Of a stretch of DNA of 64,000 bases, positions 45,485 through 56,116 are shown piece after piece. The notes beneath the pieces were generated by a model. That model had not been told where the DNA came from and did no database searches. It saw only the letters and a list, made by a program, of their open reading frames with translations. Made by a program: the position numbers and the translations under genes. This stretch comes from Zea mays (taxonomy: Eukaryota; Streptophyta; Magnoliopsida; Poales; Poaceae): assembly GCF_902167145.1 (NCBI RefSeq), contig NC_050098.1:113312207-113376206 (forward strand), read 5' to 3'. Position 1 is the stretch's first letter. Every line of letters starts with the position of its first letter.

Positions 45485-46825
45485 TGTCGGCGTTTTGACC
45501 CCGGGGGGTCCCTGGACCGACGAGTAAATTGTCGCTGCGTGCCCCATCCCATATGGGTTGGCGCGAGACGGAACACAGAGGGGGAAAACCGCGGCTTCGT
45601 GTTGTCCTGCGCCAGAGTGGGTGCGCTTGAAGTAGGGGTTACAAGCGTTCGCGAGGGAGAGAGAGAGAGTCCCGCGCGACCACCCTCTCGTATGAGGGCC
45701 CTAGCCCTTCCTTTTATAGATGCAAGGAGAGGGTCCAGGTGTACAATGGGGGTGTAGCAATATGCTAACGTGTCCGGCAGAGAGGAGCCGGAGCCCTATG
45801 TACATGCCAACGTGGCTGTCGGAGAGGTGCTAGGGCTCTGTGTACATGGTGTCGTGGCCGTCGGAGGAGCGTTTGAGCCTTGTAGAAGAACAGCTGTCGA
45901 GGCTGTCGGGACCTTGCTGACGTCTCCTTGCTTCCGTAAGGGGCTGAGAGCCGCCGTCATCATGGACGCACGTGGGGAGTCATCATTACTTGTTACCGGG
46001 GCGAGCCTGGATGGGACACCGGTCTTGTTCCCCCGTAGCCTGAGCTAGCTAGGGGTAGGGTAAATGATGTACCCCCTACGGCGTGGTCGGTCCGAGCCGG
46101 AGGTCGGGCGAGGCGGAGACTCCTCCTGAGGCCGAGGCCGGGGTCGGGCGAGGACGCGATTCCTCCTGAGGTCGAGGTTGAGGCTGAGCCTTGGGGTCGG
46201 GCGAGGCGGAGACCACCTTCCGAGGTCGAGGTCGAGGCCGAGCCCTAGGGTCGGGCGAGGCGGAGTCCACCTTCCGAGGTCGAGGCGGGGGCCGAGCCCT
46301 AGGGTCGGGCGAGGCGAAGCTTCCTGTGGCGCCTGAGGCTGGACTCAGCTGCTGTCAGCCTCACCCTAGCGGGTGGCATAGCAGTCGGAGAGGGGCGAGC
46401 AGCGCTGTTTTCCTGTCAGGTCAGTCAGTGGGAGGGCGAAGTGACTGCAGTCACTTCGACCTTGCCGACTGGGGCACACGTGTCAGGATAAGGCGCCAGG
46501 CGATCCTTGCATTGAATGCACCTGCGATACAATCGGTTGGTGAGGCGATTTGGCCAAGGTTGCTTCACTATGAAGCCTGCCCGAGCTGGGCTTCGGGCGA
46601 GTCGAGGGAGCGCCCGTTGCTTGAGGAGGTCCTCGAGCGAGGCGTGAATCCGTCCGGGACTACTGTTCCCGCCCGAGGCTGGGATCGGGCGAGGCGAGAT
46701 TGCGTCCCTTGAGTAGACCAATCCTTGACCTATATTGCGCCCATCAGCCTCTGCAGTTTGCGCTGATGGTGATTACCAGCCGAGTTTAGGAGTGTTGGGG
46801 GTACCCCTAATTATGGTACCCGACA
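45485..46825 (-). repeat. 5' LTR of element E
   Basis: 1341 bp, TGTCGGCGTTTTGAC to GGTACCCGACA on the + strand, followed by the ACAGG duplication. The 51-bp excess over the 3' LTR is one extra minisatellite unit in 46181-46316. TATA on the - strand at 45718-45710. Confidence 0.92.
45710..45718 (-). promoter_or_regulatory. LTR TATA box (element E, 5' LTR)
   Basis: The - strand reads TATAAAAGG, same context as in the 3' LTR. Confidence 0.65.
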
Positions 46826-46830
46826 ACAGG
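46826..46830. repeat. Target-site duplication of element E (right copy, ACAGG)
   Basis: Exact match to 19971-19975. Confidence 0.9.
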
Positions 46831-47352
46831 TATGCCGCCCGCTTTGGTCGACGCCTGCAAACAGAGTGGACGGGGTGCATTAAATGCTGAGTCGGCACTT
46901 TGCCTGTGAGCAGGGCGGTCAGGCGGCGCGCGATCTCCACAATAAATGCAGAGATCACATGGGCCCGAATCCTTACGTCAGGCCCTGCTCTTCGGCTTTC
47001 GTCACGGGCCACAGACACGTGGCAGCATCGGGTTTCCGCCCGGGCGGGGAGAGTAGGCGTGCTTGACAAAATCTCGACAAGTGTATGTGCCGGACCCCTG
47101 TACGCCCCCGACTTAAGCCAGGATATTCCCCATCCCGAGATCTTGTTGTGGACGGTCCGGACCTCACCTAGAGGGGCCCAGGTTCCGTCTTACGGGAACA
47201 CTGAGATCCCAATTAGGTGTGTTGGGGTCCGGCATTCCCTCACGGGGGTCCGGATCCTGGTGGCCCCGGAGATTGCCCCCGTGGGGGGTGAGGTGTGGTT
47301 TACTGTGCCTCCTTACTATAGTAAGGGGTACCCCTGTTCCAGGGTACCGACA
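46831..47352 (-). repeat. 3' LTR of element D, proximal part
   Basis: Continues the LTR interrupted at 19975 and ends GGGTACCGACA at 47352, so the - strand starts TGTCGGTACCC. The adjacent 47353-47366 reads GGGGGCCAC-like purines on the - strand, the polypurine tract of element D. Confidence 0.78.
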
Positions 47353-47920
47353 GTGGCCCCCGGGCCCTCCTCAGGGGAGGCTACGACCCTGTAGGTGGGG
47401 CCAAAGCCTGGCTGACGTGCCATTTATGGGCACTTGCTGACGCAATGGTTGCCAATCTGTCTTCAATCGTGCTGCTTGCCCCGTCTGTTCCCATAGCAGG
47501 CAGGTACGTGGCCCCTGCCTCCGCCGGTTTCGTCGGGCTGTGTGCGGGGCGTCTTATTGCCGCTGCCTCAAAAATACCTTTCAGCGGCCCCTAGGCGACG
47601 TGCGGTCGTGCGTGACGGTTTGCTTCCGGAGATGGACGGCCCGTCTTCCGCGCCCTTGGAAGTTGGTTGCCTGGTTCTCCAGGTACGTGACATGTGGACC
47701 TAGGCCCCCATGTCGGGGACCGAGTCACTGTGAGTACTAGGTGCGCGTTGGGTGGAGTCGGCGCGCGTGCGGAGGACCCCCTTTTTGAGATAAGGGGACT
47801 TATGCCGCGGCCAGCGGTTTTGCTTTTGCGCTTTTCTTTAATTGTCGCATTCTTCCTCCTCTAAGTCTTCTGCGCCTATGTCGTACTCACACTTCATTGC
47901 CTTTCGCCGCCATAGCAGCC
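47353..47920 (-). other. Spacer between LTR and antisense gene of element D
   Basis: Begins with the polypurine tract and then runs GC-rich to the antisense ATG. No convincing gene. If the antisense gene has its own promoter it should be in this stretch (on the + strand), but I see no strong TATA box. Confidence 0.5.
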
Positions 47921-47973
47921 ATGGCTTCGCTGGTTCATCCCGAGCGTTGCCAGACCGAGAGGAGGCTCAACAC
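47921..47973 (+). pseudogene. Antisense gene of element D, first codons (split by element G)
   Basis: An ATG at 47921 in the context CAGCCATGGCT opens a frame (MASLVHPERCQTERR) that reaches the AACAC duplication at 47969-47973. It continues in the same phase at 59934. Element G therefore split the gene at codon 17/18. The start is chosen because it is the first ATG in a good context in the frame that matches the downstream domain. Confidence 0.6.
47969..47973. repeat. Target-site duplication of element G (left copy, AACAC)
   Basis: Exact match to 59934-59938. Confidence 0.92.
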
Positions 47974-49253
47974 TGTAACACCCTTGGTGTTACTGTAACT
48001 AAAACTTGAGCATGGCATCATAAACATTGGCATTGCATATGTTTGACGCACCTAGAGTGCATTCACTAGGTAAAAATTTCAATCAAGTTGTATTGTTATA
48101 GTGCTTTGCAAATAGAACCCTGGATAAGGAACTTAACCCTAAATAGGGATTAAAGGGGTAAAACATAACCCAAATTGAGAAAACCTAAAAGCTTTAGGGG
48201 GATAGTCATAAAATGTTCCCAAGAATGAACTTGAATCACATTTATACCCCTGAGATACCAAAAACCCCCATTGGAACCCTGGAAAACCCTAAGTCCAAAC
48301 CTTAGGGGCCTATGTGCAAAAACAGTGCACATTTGGACTAAAGTGTAAAAACTACTATGTTAAAGCATATAAAGTCACATGGTTCACATTTGGGAAGATT
48401 TACAAGCCAAACCCTAAGTTTTGGGTCTATTTGCAAAAATCACCTCTTAAGCCCCATATAGCCTAAGTCTGAATTTCAGAGTTTTGGCTCAACTTTGGAG
48501 CTCTGTAGTTTTCAAATTTGTGAGAATTTGCCCTAGGTCACCACATCAAATTTGTAGGCCTATCAAAGGAGAACAACTTTGCTTAAGGGTGTAAGAATAG
48601 TTGTGGAGAAGATATATATTGGAGATAATTAAGCCTGAAGTCAGGATGTCAGGTTGATACAGTCTGAACTTCAGATGGACAGTGACTTTGATCCAAGTTT
48701 GAGAGCCATTTCGACTAAGATCCAGTGAGAATCTACCTAGGGTTGCTATAACAAAGTTGTAGAGTTATTAAAGAGGAACAACTTTGTTATAGGTGTTTGG
48801 GTTTGGTACCACATGGAATTGAGAGAAAATCTGGCTTCAAGTCACTCGGTCAGGCCATCTGATGGTGGATTGCCATGGTACAGTAACTAAACTGGATCAG
48901 ACCGCCAGCGCGACAACCTCACCACCGACGACCTATCCGCGCCGCGATTTGCGCTGGGGTCGAGATGATCGGGCGGCGAGCATCTCCGTGTGAAGATCTT
49001 TTTGCTCCGGGTAAGACCGCCGCGGTGGAGGGCACTAACTCCGGCTGCCACGCGACCATCCCTCCTCCCGGTCGTGTCCGATCATCGGCGCCGTTCACCT
49101 TCGTTCTTCCATGCCGCATCGATTCGGCTGTGTTACTGTCGCAGCAAGGACGTGGCAAGCCGTAAGAAAAGGGTAGCGCCTGACGTCGCCGTTGATCGCC
49201 AGCTAAGGCCGGCAATGGTTATCACCATGGTCGCGGCTGTGCTTCACCGCGCC

Positions 49254-49260
49254 TATAAAT
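49254..49260 (+). promoter_or_regulatory. LTR TATA box (element G, 5' LTR)
   Basis: CCTATAAAT, conserved at 57385 in the other LTR. It lies 150 bp before a candidate ATG. Confidence 0.65.
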
Positions 49261-49405
49261 TCACCCCGTCCTCGCTCCCTTCGCTCAAATCAACCGAGCT
49301 CCGACCTTCGTCTCGAAGTTGCGAAGCCATAGCCACCACTCCCGTCTCTGATTAGCCCCCATAGCCGGAGAATCGCTCACTTCCCCCAATTCGGTCTCCG
49401 CCGCC

Positions 49406-51452
49406 ATGAAACACACCCCACCGTGGTCGAACCGCTCTGGTAAGGCTCTGCCCAATTCATGTGTTGTTTCCATAGCCCTGCGCGCTTGTGAAGCTCACTG
49501 TGGCATCCGTTCTCACAACTCGGCCTTGGTTTGGTGGGAACGCGTGATCCCGACCTCGGTGTCCGCCGTGATCGTGGGCAAGCGACTCCTAGTGGGTTTC
49601 ATGTCAAATTAATGGTTGTTCATAGGTCGCCTTAGGTCAGTGAAGTCTCCCTCGCGGGCGTGGGCGCGCCCCGTTTTCTCTGTGTTACTGGGCCGCCTGG
49701 GCTGAAACCGGCCCAGTATTGTTTAATATTTTCCTTTTTCTTTTTCAGTGAAGCTTTAGGAAATTATAGAAAATGGTAGAAAAATCCTAAAAATGTCAAA
49801 CTAATTTTCCTAGGTTCCTTATTTTTCATAGTATTTAATAAATATAATTTCATGATTTTTAGATTAAATAAGGAATTTTGGGTTATTTAAAATAGCCTAA
49901 AGCATTGATTCTGGATTTTTAGAAAATAGATAATAAGTCCAAAAATGCCCAAACTTTTTCTATGAGCTCGACACATTATTTAGAAGCCTTGGGTAGAGTT
50001 TGGTTTCATTTGGACCTTGTTTCATACTTAGAACCCAAAACCCTACCCCTGCCCTTTGAACTCCTTTACTGACTCCGGAAACCCTAAGTTCTCGGAGTTC
50101 TGTGAAGGAAAGTTGTATTCAAAACTTAGATAATAAATTCTTATTATCTTTGCATTCTCATGAGCATTACATGGCATTCATTCTTATATACATATATATG
50201 GTTATGTTTAGAAAACGAAGAAGAGATCGAAGTGACTGAAGAGAAGACACCACAACCTTTGGAATCTCAGGCAGGGACTTGTCTCTACTTTGACATCTGC
50301 GGGCCCGAGCCTCACTCACCTACTAACGAAGGCAAGCCCCGGTGCATTTGCCACCTTCCTTGATGTTTTTAAAATCTTTCTCACTTGATTGCTGCATTAG
50401 GTGATAGGAGTTGAATGCTTAAACAATTCCTGCATTACCTTCCTTGAACTTGATTACCCTCCTTGAAACCCTGTTTTTACAAAAAGGTTTTACCATGCTT
50501 AGTATTGCTCTAGAAAAACAAAAGGATTTGTTTTACAAAAGATGTTTTGCAAAGTGGGAGGGTTGTTTTCAAAAATAAAACTTGGTGGTGGATCCATCAT
50601 GGCCGTGATGGGTTCAACATCGGAAAAGATGTACCTCTGCCAGGTACCAAGTTTTTGGGTTGAAATGATTAAGCTGAGACCGGGCTGGTGACTTGCATGA
50701 GAAAGGAGTTTCGATGTAGTGTCTCCGTCTGAGTCGATTAAGGACAGTGTCGATGTAGGCTTGCTGACCGAGGACCCTTTAACTAGTCACATGCCTCGTC
50801 ATGGGTAAGCCTTGCCTCGGGCAGACTAAGGCCAGAATAAGATAACACGGAATGAGCGTGGAGCGGTGGCGAGAGTAGCGTGTACCCTCCGTGGCAAGAG
50901 GCTGGACGGTGGTGTATCTGTGCTCTCGGTTCGCGTGAACCTGATGTGGTCTTAAGAACCCTAGTGGAGGGTTGACATATGCAAGGGTTAAGTGCTACAT
51001 ATGTCGTGTGATTGGAGATCCTCAGCTGAGTATAATCGATTCGGATCGCCGTACCTTCGCGGTCATGAAGACTTGGTCACTTCCCTATACGTAGAACTCC
51101 AGTAAAGATGAAAGGTTTTGTTAAGAAATTGGCTAGTGTAGGTCAAGTGATTGAACTAGGGTAGAAAGAACTCTAGTTGCAGGTAATTTTACTTAACTTG
51201 ACAAATAAAACTGGATTTTTAAGGATCCACTTTAGTAAGCATTTCTGCAAAATAGAGTCTTTGATTATTGAGAAGCCTTACCTTGACTCACTTAAGCCAG
51301 CATACCCTTGAGAGTTTTTTCTTTAGTCGGGTAAGTCTTGCTGAGTAATTCCATACTCAGGGTTTATTCCCCCGTTGTTTTTAGGTGGGAAAGCAACAAA
51401 CTTTTGTTGCTTTTGCTCTAAGGTGGTTCCAAATGAAGAAAAACAAGAGTGA
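49406..51452 (+). other. Putative three-exon mini-gene in the 5' LTR of element G
   Basis: Exon 1 (49406-49439): ATG in the context GCCGCCATGAAAC, 34 nt to CTCTG before GTAAGG. Exon 2 (50212-50331, 120 nt): after TTATGTTTAG, encoding an acidic stretch (ENEEEIEVTEEKT) and ending GAAG before GCAAGC. Exon 3 (51385-51452): after GTTGTTTTTAG, ending in TGA. Both joins are phase 1 and keep one frame, giving about 73 residues. In the 3' LTR copy the ATG is GTG and exon 3 has an early stop, so that copy is dead. The LTR is downstream of its own TATA box, so the unit would be transcribed with the element. Splicing is predicted from junctions only. Confidence 0.38.
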
Positions 51453-51805
51453 AGCTGCGGGAGGACATGGTCCTCCATAAAAACTTTTATAAAAACTATC
51501 GGGAGGAGTTTTTGCGTCCCTTGGTATTGTAATAATACTGCTCAGCACTCGTTTTATAACTCTGGTCTGTAATAAATAACTTGATCTTACTTTCTGAATA
51601 AATGTAAGTTTATGTAATTGCTTCCGCATTTCTATATCTCCGATGTTCTGTAATGTCTGCAAGACGAGTGAAACGTTCCTGGAAAGGTAAGAAAGAAGAT
51701 ACCGAACTTGTCGAGTGATTCAGGAACATCTACAGGGTTGTCTGATGTCTGTTGGACAAGGACAACTGTAGGTGGGCCTAATTACTTGGGAGGTTCCGTC
51801 ACAGC

Positions 51806-51817
51806 TGGTATCGGAGC
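51806..51817 (+). other. Primer-binding site of element G
   Basis: TGGTATCGGAGC, two bases after the LTR end; initiator tRNA-Met type with one difference from the common TGGTATCAGAGC. Confidence 0.8.
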
Positions 51818-52142
51818 GAAGCCCTTCTCTGCAGATATTATGAGGCATCTTCAAAAAGATTTTCTAAAGACTTACCTAGAAAATCTCTTCCCTTCTTACC
51901 TAAGTATTCTGAAGAGTTTATTTTAAAGACCAGGTAGTAAGAGTGCAACATATAGAAGGTGTGAATCAACTAAGGTTGATTCTGTAATTATACATGCATC
52001 ATGCTAAGAACTATGCTAATAAAATTTTCCCCTTAGAGAAATACTGTCGCGCACCAGGAAGACCGCGCACAAATCTACTAGACCCATTGGCGTACCCCGC
52101 CATTAACTTGCCCCAAGACATGAAGAAAGTAGCAGTGGTAGC

Positions 52143-52568
52143 AACGATCCTATCAGGGATCTGGAAGCACAAGTCGAACTGCTTCAATCAGAACTCCATC
52201 ACTGGAATGATCTATGGGTCGCGGATGGTGAAAGAAGAAACAAATTGAGAGCAGCCATCCGCTACTTCCAAGACCAACTCGCGAAACGAGATCTAGCGCT
52301 CGATTGGGCGGTTAACTCTCGTCCACTCACCTGGGCTAAGGAAGCCAAAGCTCAAGCCTGCGTGGAGGAGCTTAGCTTAGCTATGGATAACTTGCAGGTC
52401 TATTATAATACACTACATGAAGAAGTTCGTGTGTTGTATTCACAACTGCACCCGAACGTCCCTGCGGATCCAATCGGGATGGAAGCCGGACCTTTTCATA
52501 TAGCTAGAGAAGCACTTGATGGTGAACTGGACCTTTTCAGGCCCCCTCCCTCTATGAAGATTGGTTGA
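52143..52568 (+). pseudogene. Coiled-coil ORF remnant upstream of protease in element G
   Basis: An open frame of about 140 codons begins near RDLEAQVELLQSEL and continues through LRAAIRYFQDQLAKRD and ACVEELSLAMDNLQVYY to a stop at 52566-52568. Heptad-like Leu/Ile spacing suggests a coiled coil. The start is not clear; an upstream segment in another frame (51994-52248) has Pro/Leu-rich sequence (RTNLLDPLAYPAINLP). It is not a recognisable gag. Position and character match the leader ORF of element B, so I infer a shared accessory gene, here directly followed by a protease fragment because gag is missing. Confidence 0.5.
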
Positions 52569-52655
52569 CGAATGGTCTTCCCCGCCTGACAGTAAAGCTA
52601 CCAAAAGTGAAAAGAAGTGGCTTATCAAGTGCCCGTAACATTGGTCGGATGGGAC

Positions 52656-52784
52656 TTTCTTACTAATATGATTGTTCTAAAAGGCCAAGACATGGATGTC
52701 ATCATGGGCATGAACTGGTTAGCACAGCATAAAGCAATTCTCAACCCTGATCTGAGAACCATCAGGATGAGTTATGGCCAATAG
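52656..52784 (+). pseudogene. Protease C-terminal fragment of element G
   Basis: 42 codons to an amber stop at 52782: IVLKGQDMDVIMGMNWLAQHK-like sequence, the end of a gypsy aspartic protease (the GMNWL motif). The active-site DSG half is absent. Downstream stops are frequent. Confidence 0.7.
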
Positions 52785-54781
52785 AGAGTTGGTGACTTGA
52801 TTGCCTAAACCCAAGATTAGGCTATATTCGTATTTAAGGAACCATGACCCGACCCAAAGTTGAATTTTCTGATATCGCTCCATGACCACACCCATACAAA
52901 TAAATGCCTAGGTAATTTCTTTGTCGGACCTAACGTGTACCTGGACCTCAAACAAGGATCTCAAGTCATGTCTCCTTTTACAACCATTCTCTTGTTTAGC
53001 TGATACAGGTTGTCGTCTCTAGTATAGTTGGCCTCTCCTTGCGGATCGCCATGTTGCTTTATCAACCCAACCTAAGAAAGTTACACCTGACCATCTTCTT
53101 TATTTGATGCCTTTGAATTCCCCATACCTATCTAAGGCATACCAACTTAACCTTGTGATTGTTTTTCCCTACGTATCTAATCAGATACTAATCCTTGACC
53201 TTGTGATCTCTATGATGGGCATAGAAATATGCTTGGGGCTGAATTAACAGTCTCCCATCGTACTTATTTCATCAAGTTTAGGTTATGGCCATGCCTTGTT
53301 CACTTCATCGGGCCATGATCTATTTGGCTCTCTACTTGTAACCATCTTTACTGGTGGAGTATCTCTTTGTATATTGTCACCCTTACCCAATCCATTAGTG
53401 TCACGCGAGGTTTCTTATTGGTTACGTCTAGCAATGGTGTTATGACTAAAACCGATGGCACCGCGATGAAACCGAGGGCCTCCTGTGGATGCACACAAAT
53501 GGTTGCGCTACTTGGCACCCGTTGGTATCACCGTTAATAGTCATAATCCATTATTAGACTATATCGATATGTTATCTTTGCGCAAATTGTTCTTACCTTG
53601 TGAGATTCATTATTGGTGCTAGTTTTGTAATGGTGTCATGGTTAAGAACTTATGGTACCGCGGCGAAACTGAGAGCCTCCTGTGAATGTGCACACAGGAT
53701 TTTGCTGCTTGGCGCATGTCGGTATCGAGGTCTCTAGTCATGATCCATTATGGAATTACACTGATGTGTTATCTTCCATTGACGTTTCCTTGAAACAATT
53801 TCTATGTTGTTTGTGAAGAGATCAAGCAACATATGTCATTTCCGTTGGATCAAAAGGGCATACCACTTTCATGTGTGGTCTTATTTCTTTTGATCTTGGT
53901 AGTGATTACTCGTACAAGTTCCCTTTACATCCTTTGTGTAAAGGTTAAGCCTTGGAGCTTTTAGTGTTGGAAAACAACTGATTAGCTCTCAAAATAGAGA
54001 TCTACTGTTGAAATGCAGGAGTTTGTTCATTCGCTCTCTTATTTAATCCATATATTCCCTAAACATGTGGATAATTCATCTCGCATGAGAAAACGGATGA
54101 ACAACTTGACCAAATAGATTTTTACCCACCTACATAATCTCTTATTCACAAAGAGTGAACTCTCAACCCTTGGCTTACCAATGGTATTGAGAGGATTTGC
54201 TTAATGTCAAAAGTAGTTCAACAAGTTGGTTTTGACTAACTTGTAACTGCCCGATGAACGAAGGCTGAGTTTAGAGATCGTTTTATCGAGTTGTCTAAAC
54301 TCACTTTGGTTCAACCCACCCTAAAGAAAGTACTTACCAAAATCAAATTAAGTCGACCAGTAAATTATCGCTCTAGTCGCGCCTCGACCGCCTCACACGT
54401 GCTTTTCCTGCGTGTGTGATCATGCCGATCCATGACTAGTGCCGGATAAAATGGACTGGATGCAAAGTCCACATCTACAGATCCCTCCGCTGGTGATTTT
54501 TCCTAAATCTATCTCACTTTTCGTAGGCTTGGATTCCCTGGCTAACACGAGTTGACCGTGATGTTATTCGACATTCACACCCGTCTCGTGTGCTATAACC
54601 ACTTGTTGGTAAACCTCTTTCTGTGTTTTACCCAAGATGGTGCATCTGATTCTGTTTGGGTAAAGTTGCATAATTGCCCCCCAACAGACTCAGATAGTAC
54701 AGTGTCATCAGAAGAAGCAAATTGCACACATGGAACCTTATGTGTTCTTCTGGCTGACATCGTCTCTATTAGTGGGCAAAG
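52785..54781 (+). other. Unrecognised internal region of element G
   Basis: About 2 kb where RT and RNase H should be. I see no YVDD-like or RNase H motif in any frame. It contains a diverged tandem duplication (53415-53577 and 53610-53773). The sequence is more AT-rich and stop-rich than the integrase ORF that follows. Confidence 0.7.
53415..53773. repeat. Diverged tandem duplication, about 195-bp period
   Basis: The two copies share GCAATGGTGTTATG/GTAATGGTGTCATG, GAGGGCCTCCTGTG/GAGAGCCTCCTGTG, GTCATAATCCATTA/GTCATGATCCATTA and GTTATCT at the end. Many substitutions, so an old duplication. Confidence 0.75.
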
Positions 54782-55963
54782 ATGAAAATTGAAATTGCAC
54801 GCTATGTAGCTAGATGTGACACTTGTAAACGTGGCAAGGCCATATACATGAAGACTGCCGGTCCATTACAATCTTTACCTATCCCAGCATGGAAATGGGA
54901 AGATATTAGTATGGACTTCATTGTGGGATTACCCAGGACTACAAAAGGGTATGATTCTATCTGGGTTATAATTGATCGGCTTACGAAAATTGCTCATTTT
55001 CTGCCAGTCAAGACAGATCACCCGGTTACTGTCTATGCCCAATTGTACATTGCTCGTATTATTAGTCTGCATGGTGTTCCAAAAACCATAGTGTCGGATC
55101 GTGGACCTCAATTTGTAGCCAAGTTTTGGGAAGCACTTCACAAATCCTTGGGTACTAAGTTGATCCATAGTTTGGCCTACCATCCTCAAACCAGTGGACA
55201 GACTGAGAGAGTGAACCCAATACTTGAAGATATGCTGCGGGCATGTGTTCTGGAATTCCCACAGAAATGGGATGAATGTTTGCCGTTAGCGGAGTTCTCA
55301 TATAATAATAGCTATCAAGAAAGTATCAAGATGCCACCCTTTGAAGCTTTATATGGACGACGATGTCGTACTCCGCTAAATTGGTCTGAACCTGGTGAAA
55401 GGTACTTCTTCAGGCCTGATATGGTGAAAGAGACCGAAGAAAGAGTTCAAAGAATAATTCATAATTTGAAGAAAGCTCAAGCTCGTCAAAAGAGTTATGC
55501 AGACAAACGGCGAATGCCCTTATACTTCCTGGTGGGAGACTATGTCTACCTAAAGGTTTCGCCAATGAAGGGGGTATCACGTTTCGGGGTTAAAGGAAAG
55601 CTTACACCCCGGTACATTGGTCCTTTCCCTATACTTGAGCAATGTGGACCAGTGGCATACCGACTCCAATTACCCGAAACCTTGTCTGCTGTACATAATA
55701 TGCTCCACGTGTCACAATTGAAGAAATGTCTTCGGGTTCCCGATCGAACCGTTGAAGCGACAGATGTTGTCCTTGAACCAGACTTGACATATTCCAAGCA
55801 TCCCATTCGAGTCTTGGACCAGAAGGACAGGATTACCCGAAGAAAAACTCTCAAGTTTTATAAGATACAGTGGAACCAACATTCCGAGGATGAGGCTACA
55901 TGGGAAACTCAAGACTTTTTAGATAAGAATTTCCCAGGCTTTTTAGCCTCTTGTAATTTGTAA
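54782..55963 (+). CDS. Integrase with C-terminal GPY/F and chromodomain-like end (element G)
   Basis: Intact ORF of 393 codons. The zinc site is partial: CDTC at residues 12-15, with the His pair missing upstream because the ORF starts inside the domain. The catalytic triad is complete: Asp45 (SMDFIVG), Asp106 (VSDRGPQF) and Glu142 (QTERVNP), 35 residues between the last two. The GPY/F region is YIGPFPILEQCG with VAYRLQLP. The end DEATWETQDFLDKNFPGF resembles the chromodomain-like tail of Tekay integrases. The ORF has no stop, unlike the rest of the internal region. The ATG at 54782 is the first available start. Transposition would need reverse transcriptase from a related element. Confidence 0.9.
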   Translation: MKIEIARYVARCDTCKRGKAIYMKTAGPLQSLPIPAWKWEDISMDFIVGLPRTTKGYDSIWVIIDRLTKIAHFLPVKTDHPVTVYAQLYIARIISLHGVPKTIVSDRGPQFVAKFWEALHKSLGTKLIHSLAYHPQTSGQTERVNPILEDMLRACVLEFPQKWDECLPLAEFSYNNSYQESIKMPPFEALYGRRCRTPLNWSEPGERYFFRPDMVKETEERVQRIIHNLKKAQARQKSYADKRRMPLYFLVGDYVYLKVSPMKGVSRFGVKGKLTPRYIGPFPILEQCGPVAYRLQLPETLSAVHNMLHVSQLKKCLRVPDRTVEATDVVLEPDLTYSKHPIRVLDQKDRITRRKTLKFYKIQWNQHSEDEATWETQDFLDKNFPGFLASCNL

Positions 55964-56105
55964 AGCATGTGTAGCTACTGTAATAAAGGAGTAAATTCCC
56001 AAACCACTCATGCCTTGTACCAAGAATAAGGAAATAAAGACGTGATGTGTTTCCTTTACCATTACTTACCCTAGGACTTTTAATCTCGGGACGAGATTCT
56101 TTTAT

Positions 56106-56116
56106 GGGGGGAAGGA
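56106..56116 (+). other. Polypurine tract of element G
   Basis: GGGGGGAAGGA directly before the TG of the 3' LTR, preceded by CGGGACGAGATTC as in other Tekay-like elements. Confidence 0.85.

Larger units (their letters stand above)
19976..46825 (-). mobile_element. Element E: Huck-like Tat gypsy element, internally deleted
   Basis: Two LTRs in - orientation (21265-19976 and 46825-45485) with TGTCGG ends are flanked by a perfect ACAGG duplication, so the element is complete at both ends. It is inserted in the LTR of D. Read on the - strand it has a primer-binding site, a gag split by array F, the beginning of protease, a direct jump to the integrase C-terminus, and a 4.2-kb 3' region with antisense coding remnants. 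Without array F the element is about 10 kb. Protease core, RT, RNase H and integrase core are missing, so it cannot move on its own. The resemblance to maize Huck is from recall of its gag motifs and LTR ends. Confidence 0.88.
47974..51803 (+). repeat. 5' LTR of element G
   Basis: 3830 bp from TGTAACACCC to GGTTCCGTCACA. TATA at 49254 within a GC-rich block; the rest is AT-rich. It differs from the 3' LTR by scattered substitutions and small indels, for example an extra TATA step near 48615. It includes a putative mini-gene. Confidence 0.94.

Noticed and set aside
44909..45547. A 212-codon ORF spanning the end of array F, the gag of element E and its LTR
   Set aside because: It runs through the primer-binding site and the LTR boundary; only the part from the ATG at 45424 to 44961 is gag.
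48919..49355. Mid-sized ORFs on both strands around the TATA box of element G's LTR, repeated at 57056-57486
   Set aside because: GC-rich promoter block; the ORFs cross the TATA box and differ between the two LTR copies.
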